Below, in pieces: positions 59,599 through 64,000 of a stretch of DNA of 64,000 nucleotides. The stretch lies in the NCBI GenBank assembly GCA_951230915.1, contig OX579636.1, positions 40,551,912 to 40,615,911 of the forward strand, in the 5' to 3' direction. The stretch comes from Antitrichia curtipendula (lineage: Eukaryota; Streptophyta; Bryopsida; Hypnales; Leucodontaceae). The notes below the pieces were generated by a model. The model had not been told where the DNA came from. It made no database searches and worked only from the letters and a program-made list of their open reading frames with translations. The position numbers and the translations under genes are program-made. Positions within the stretch are counted from its first letter, which is position 1, and the number at the start of each line of letters is the position of its first letter.

Positions 59599-59930
59599 GG
59601 AATCGAAGGGGGGAATGAAAGGGGGAGAAGGGGGGAGAAGGGGGGAGAAAGACAGTGAAAGTGTCAAACAGGTGGGGAGAAGACACGTGGCAGTGACACG
59701 TGACACTGCAAGAACCAAAGCCACGAGGGGGAATCGAAGGGGGGAGGAAGACAGTGAAAGTGTCAAACAGGTGGGGAGAAGACCACGTGGCAGTGACACG
59801 TGACACTGCAAGAACCAAAGCCACGAGGGGGAATCGAAGGGGGGAGGAAGACAGTGAAAGTGTCAAACAGGTGGGGAGAAGACACGTGGCAGTCGGGGAG
59901 ACTGGAAACGAAATGAATCAAGCTACCTTT
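59599..59930 (+). repeat. About 99-bp G-rich tandem repeat
   Basis: The unit ACTGCAAGAACCAAAGCCAC, GAGGGGGAATCGAAGGGGGG, AGGAAGACAGTGAAAGTGTC, AAACAGGTGGGGAGAAGAC, CACGTGGCAGTGACACGTG is present twice in full (about 59704 and 59803) and partly at both sides. Copy 1 of the segmental duplication has only one unit (about 47020-47130), so the expansion came later. Long ORFs on both strands here are artefacts of the repeat. Confidence 0.9.
59918..59921. other. Empty site for the 47158 element
   Basis: GAAATGAATCAAGCTACCTT in copy 2 equals GAAATGAA-TTAA-[element]-TTAA-ATTACCTT in copy 1. The target is TCAA here, one change from TTAA. Confidence 0.85.
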
Positions 59931-60239
59931 CAGGTCTGCGCATCCAAAAAGTGGATGCACCTTGAGGCTGGCGCTTGTTTGGTTCATCTCTTTGGCAATG
60001 AAATCCCGTTTCATTTGTCTCAAAAAATAAAATTAAAAAAGTGGATGCACTTTGGTCAACCCTACTACTAACTTTCTAATTTTCTAATTAGAATTATTGC
60101 AATTGCAAGCTCCATACAGTATTACACCATATTGTGTGTTTTTCATTAGATTTTTTCTTATCTTAAAATATCTCCTACATTTAAATTATAAAAATGTTGT
60201 TTTTCATTCCTATCTTCTTATGATAAAAATCCCAAATTA

Positions 60240-60242
<3 letters not shown>

Positions 60243-60286
<44 letters not shown>
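60243..60286 (+). repeat. (AT)n microsatellite
   Basis: About 21 AT units. The same place in copy 1 of the duplication (about 48390-48400) has only a short ATATATATTATA, so this is a recent expansion. Confidence 0.95.
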
Positions 60287-60288
<2 letters not shown>

Positions 60289-60752
60289 TGGCATACTTTT
60301 ATTTATTTCCTTTATGAAAAAAATTAATTTAAAAAAAAATTTACATCAATTTTTTTTTAAAAAGCAGCGTCAAAAAATATATATTTTCGCACATTTGAAA
60401 TATATCAAGATTCTATCATACAAGATATATAATAGGATGAATTTAGCTTGGTAGTGAAAGTTGACTTGAAAATCTTTGCTAAGGGTGTTTTGGTGTAAAA
60501 AATAAAACAACTAATTGAGAAATTCCACACTAATCTCCATTGTTACTTGTACCGCTTCAAATAATTTCAAATTAATTGGACTATTGTTGTTGTATTTACA
60601 AATTTATTTTCACTTCCATCCACAAAAATAATAACTCTAACAATTTCTCATAAAACAAAGTGAAAATTTCCATGATGATTGACAATTCATAGTTTCTCTT
60701 CATAAAAAACTAAGATTGATATATGAACTCAATTTAAAAGGAATTATTTAGC

Positions 60753-60756
60753 TTAA
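60753..60756. other. Empty site for the 48878 element
   Basis: A single TTAA in TTTAGCTTAAAGATGATG, exactly where copy 1 has TTAA-element-TTAA. Confidence 0.92.
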
Positions 60757-61805
60757 AGATGATGTTTAACTATTTTGCAATGGATGTACATAGCCCTTTT
60801 GGGTTAAGCTTACATAGTCAGTAAATTAAGCTCCATTGCATCCCTCTCTTCAAACTCGTCTACTATTACGCTCAACCTAGATTTGTAGGCTCAAATGTTA
60901 CACATATATATGGAACTACGGAATGCAATTGGGAGATGAACTTTATGGATATGATCATTTGAATCCATTCAAAACAAGGGTGCACATCTTTGGCTTAATT
61001 CAATGTGGCACATAACATGGGAAGTGGGTAATGTCTTAACTCCTAATTTACTCCCATAACAGTGTTTTGAGGCCCAAAACTAGTTCAAAACACTCACACC
61101 CAAAGCAAAGCTAAAATCTTTATCCTTTGTATACTATCTAACAAATCCAACCACATGATCCATTGGTTAATTTGTTCAAGTACATCTTCCCCAAATTTTA
61201 GAGTGAAAATCACCTCCAGTAACATGTTGAATGTGCCTAAGCTTCCCAAAGTACATTCTTTTAGTCCTTTCCAATTGAAGTTTTCTTATTCAATTTTTTT
61301 AGGAAAAACGCAAATGTCCCATACCTTGTATAATTCTATCACAATGTAGAAAATGGGTTGGAATTACATGAATACAAGTTATCCAAAAACTTTGATATGC
61401 ATCTTTCAAAAATTATCAAGGTACCAGATGAAAGAAAAATCTAAATTACTAAAATCTTTTACAAGAAATTGAGAATGGTAAATCTCAATGATAAGAGGCT
61501 ATTTGAGTAAGCAATATCTATCCCATGCTTTTGTTTGTATTTGGAAATTTTCAAATTTGAGTTCAAAAAATGAATTTAAATGTTTTTTCTATCTTCATTG
61601 CTAGCAAAATAAAAAATTTCATAACATTCACTTCATTATTCAAAATTGAATGGCTTATAACAACTATTTTTGAATAGATATCAATTTGCACAAGAAAGAT
61701 GAAATTAATAAATCTATTTTTAGGAACTATTTTTAATTGCTTGCTTTGACATTGATATCCAAAAAGCTTACAACTCTTGCAATATTTATTGGAATGACAT
61801 GAAAC

Positions 61806-62766
61806 AAGATATCTTGCAATCTATGCTATTAAAGTTTTTGAAATTTCTTCCATATATTTTTATATTAGTGTAGTATAAGATACTATGGTTAGATATGCAA
61901 AAAAAATAAAAAATAAAAAATCTTAAAGTTTTTTTTTTCTCTTTGCAATAGAAATGGTAGTTCTAAGTGTTTTTTGATGGAAAAAAGGTATAGGTCCTTT
62001 AGATGTCAAATTGGCCTACATTGAACACACAACAACTCTTTTTCTCTGGATTTTAATCTTTTTTCACCTTTGGGTCCATCTTTTTGAATGTCAACAATTT
62101 ATACTCACATATAATTAAGTGGTCTCCTTCCACAAATTGAAAAATTGATCCCAATCTCCAACACCTAAATAATATATCCAAGAATTTTTGGCACTTTAGT
62201 ATGTGCGGTTCAACACTATTCTTGGATGTGTATCAAAGTAGATATTTGCATCCAAAGTGAAGAAAACAAGTTTTTTTGCAACTTGCTCAACTAGATTTTT
62301 TGGCTTTGAATTTTTTTAACTAAACATTTTTAAACTATTGATTTTGATTTTTTAAGTTTTAGGCTTAAATTGTAAAAATTGCATTCACAAATGAATCATG
62401 TAAGTTATTTTTTCAAGAAAATGTTTTGATTGCCCAAAAATCTAAGATTGTCCATAACTTTATCATCATTAGTCCAAATATAATGAATCAGAGCTTCAAA
62501 TGTAGGCAAAAATATAAAATTTTAGGAATTAAAAAAAAAATGTATTTTGACTTTTTGTGATTTTTTTGTGCTGACTGTTGACATCCTTTTTTGGCTTATT
62601 GTGCCATATCTTTTTCTCCCGGGCACCAATTGAAATAAAAATTATATATACCCATGAAGCCCTCGCAAAACCGCACATCCTCTAAAAATTTCAAAATCAT
62701 TTAGTGTAAATTGAGACAATAGAAATCTACTCAAATCCAAATTTTTTCCCGAGGAGGCAAACGGTT
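61806..62766. mobile_element. Two fragments of TTAA elements
   Basis: 61806-62006 matches the right half of the 48878 element (CTTGCAATCTA, TTTGAAATTTCTTCC, GGTTAGATATGCAAAAAAAA) and ends in a worn GGTCCTTTAGATG. 62246-62766 matches the interior and right half of the 18903 type (GATTGTCCATAACTTT, GAATCAGAGCTTCAAA) and ends in CCCGAGGAGGCAAACGGTTAA, with the last CTTTAGGGG lost. Confidence 0.7.
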
Positions 62767-63330
62767 AAGAAGGTTTACAAAAGCAGGATTCTAAAACCAT
62801 CATCTCATATATTGAAAGCAATTTTGTATCACCATTTCACTTGTCTAACTGGGCAAATTTAATTGTGGACCTCTCATCTCCCCTCTCAAAGTAAGCGACC
62901 TATTTTCAGCCACCCTTCCATTTCCACAGTATAGGCTATTGTATTTCCATCTATACCCAACATGTGTAACTATCCTTACATGGCACGGTATGCCATGCAA
63001 AAAGAAAGCACATATAGGTGCCACATTTACCACTGGCAAGAATGGATTACTGTCAATTATTCGACCCACCTATGGTTGGAAATATGGTATCCTATGTGAT
63101 AAAAAATAGATTTTACATAATCTTAACAAAAAAAATTCATATTAATTTCAGTTTTGACAAAAGAAAATGTAAATTTTTTTCAAATCCTCCTCATTTCAAT
63201 TTGCCTACACGGGAAAAATATTTCCCTCAACACACCAATTCTTTAAGTGGCTGGAAATGGGTTGGAAATGGGCATCTCATAGACCGGTGACCAATTAGTG
63301 TGGTTCGGAAAAGAGTCAAGTACTGTGGGC
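62767..63330. other. Intergenic, no gene seen
   Basis: Two short ORFs on opposite strands overlap (62845-63290), with no domain. Confidence 0.3.
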
Positions 63331-64000
63331 CACAGAAGCACTGGCGAGTTCTGCTTTGCAGAAACCCCAGTTGCGATGTTTGTTTAACTTACGGTAGCAG
63401 CTCATCATCTCCGTCGTCCTCGTCCCTTTAATTTGTGCGCTCTACCAATCTTTTCTGCAATCTCTGCAATCTCCTCTCTGCACTGCTGCGGTGGTTGCGA
63501 TCACCGTTTGGTCATCCACTAAAGCTTTACGTACGTACATTGAACGAGAAATCTTCGTGAAGTTAATAGCTTTGCGAAATGCCGAATTGAAGGCGCTCCT
63601 CATTGCTCGCAGCTGTTGCTACGGAGTTTTGATTAGGCTGCTGTGAGGACGTACACGGAGTGTCATTCCTTAATGATTTTATTATTCTCTCTTGTATGTG
63701 TCGATCCTGTGGTTGCTTGCTTGTAGCTGTTGAAATGGAATGTAGGTTCGTAATTGCGATGCTTTGATGCTGTAAGGACACGCGACTACTATGCTTATGT
63801 CATGTTTTCTCTCAGGTATGTGTGCACGCATCCTGTTTTGTTTGGAGCCGTTGTCATGAAGTTTAGATTTGTGATTAGGGTGCTCGATCATGCTGCTGTG
63901 AGGACAGGGGACTGCCATGCTAGCTTGAATCATTTTTTTCCCTCTCAAGTATGTTTGCGCGCATTCGGTGGTGCAAAGCTTCTTGTTGAGGTTTGGTTTT
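63331..64000 (+). repeat. Leader-like region with about 125-bp tandem repeats at the right edge
   Basis: Units of roughly 125-130 bp recur near 63630, 63765 and 63888. They share GCTGCTGTGAGGAC, GGGACTGCCATGCT-like, TTTTTCCCTCTCAAGTATGT and GCGCGCATTC blocks. The block GCATCCTGTTTTGTTTGGAG, then CCGTTG, at 63830 is almost the same as 40873-40898 upstream of the BTB gene. Together with the pyrimidine-rich stretch at 63400-63490, this looks like the 5' leader or first intron of a gene that continues past the window, possibly another BTB relative. Confidence 0.5.

Larger units (their letters stand above)
59271..61805. repeat. Segmental duplication, copy 2
   Basis: Aligns with 46960-50850 but lacks both TTAA elements found there. 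Local differences are a Mutator-like insertion (59362-59598), expansion of the G-rich unit (59599-59930), and an (AT)n run near 60243-60286. Its right edge abuts a fragment of a TTAA element. Confidence 0.85.

Noticed and set aside
59422..60071. Several ORFs of 85-134 codons on both strands
   Set aside because: They are open only because the 99-bp G-rich tandem repeat has a length divisible by three and lacks stops in these frames. The translated proteins just repeat the unit.

Overview
This is AT-rich nuclear DNA of a land plant, most likely one with swimming sperm (bryophyte, lycophyte or fern grade). The plant call rests on a chloroplast-type allene oxide cyclase, a secreted pectin methylesterase and a mitochondrial IND1-type P-loop protein, all split by GT-AG introns. 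The swimming-sperm call rests on two genes of ciliary type: a CIMIP2/FAM166-like microtubule inner protein, and a very small RIIa-type dimerization/docking protein reassembled here from two exons. I cannot name the species.

Layout. 0.3-15 kb is the gene-rich part: IND1 (-) head to head with pectin methylesterase (+); an unrecognised 113-residue coiled-coil protein (-) head to head with the CIMIP2-like gene (+); then a divergent allene oxide cyclase (-). 15-40 kb is a desert of nested DNA transposons with one buried gene, the two-exon RIIa protein at 35.6-36.5 kb. 40-47 kb holds a BTB/POZ gene (+), a decayed relative behind it, and a 503-residue gene (-) with two possible membrane spans, an AP2-like segment and a Gln-rich tail. 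47-64 kb is again transposon-rich. It contains a second BTB pseudogene fused to a piece of IND1, a segmental duplication (about 47-50.9 kb against 59.3-61.8 kb), and at the right edge a repeat-rich stretch that resembles the leader of the BTB gene.

The strongest unexplained structure is a set of eight non-autonomous elements, about 0.6-1 kb each without their inserts. Every one is flanked by TTAA on both sides, and seven carry ends of the type CCCCTAAAG...CTTTAGGGG. Three are stacked inside each other at TTAA sites. Two others are absent from the second copy of the segmental duplication, which keeps one TTAA (or TCAA) at the matching spot. That is the signature of piggyBac-type or other TTAA-specific cut-and-paste transposition. 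No transposase is encoded in the window. Other element groups have their own ends and target duplications: TA with AGGTAGG ends, TA with CACAAAATAGTG ends, 4-bp TATA/TATG with GGGTGATTGC-like ends, a 9-bp Mutator-like insertion, and one Stowaway-like element.

All gene models were built by eye from splice sites, reading phase and family motifs. Nothing was searched against a database.
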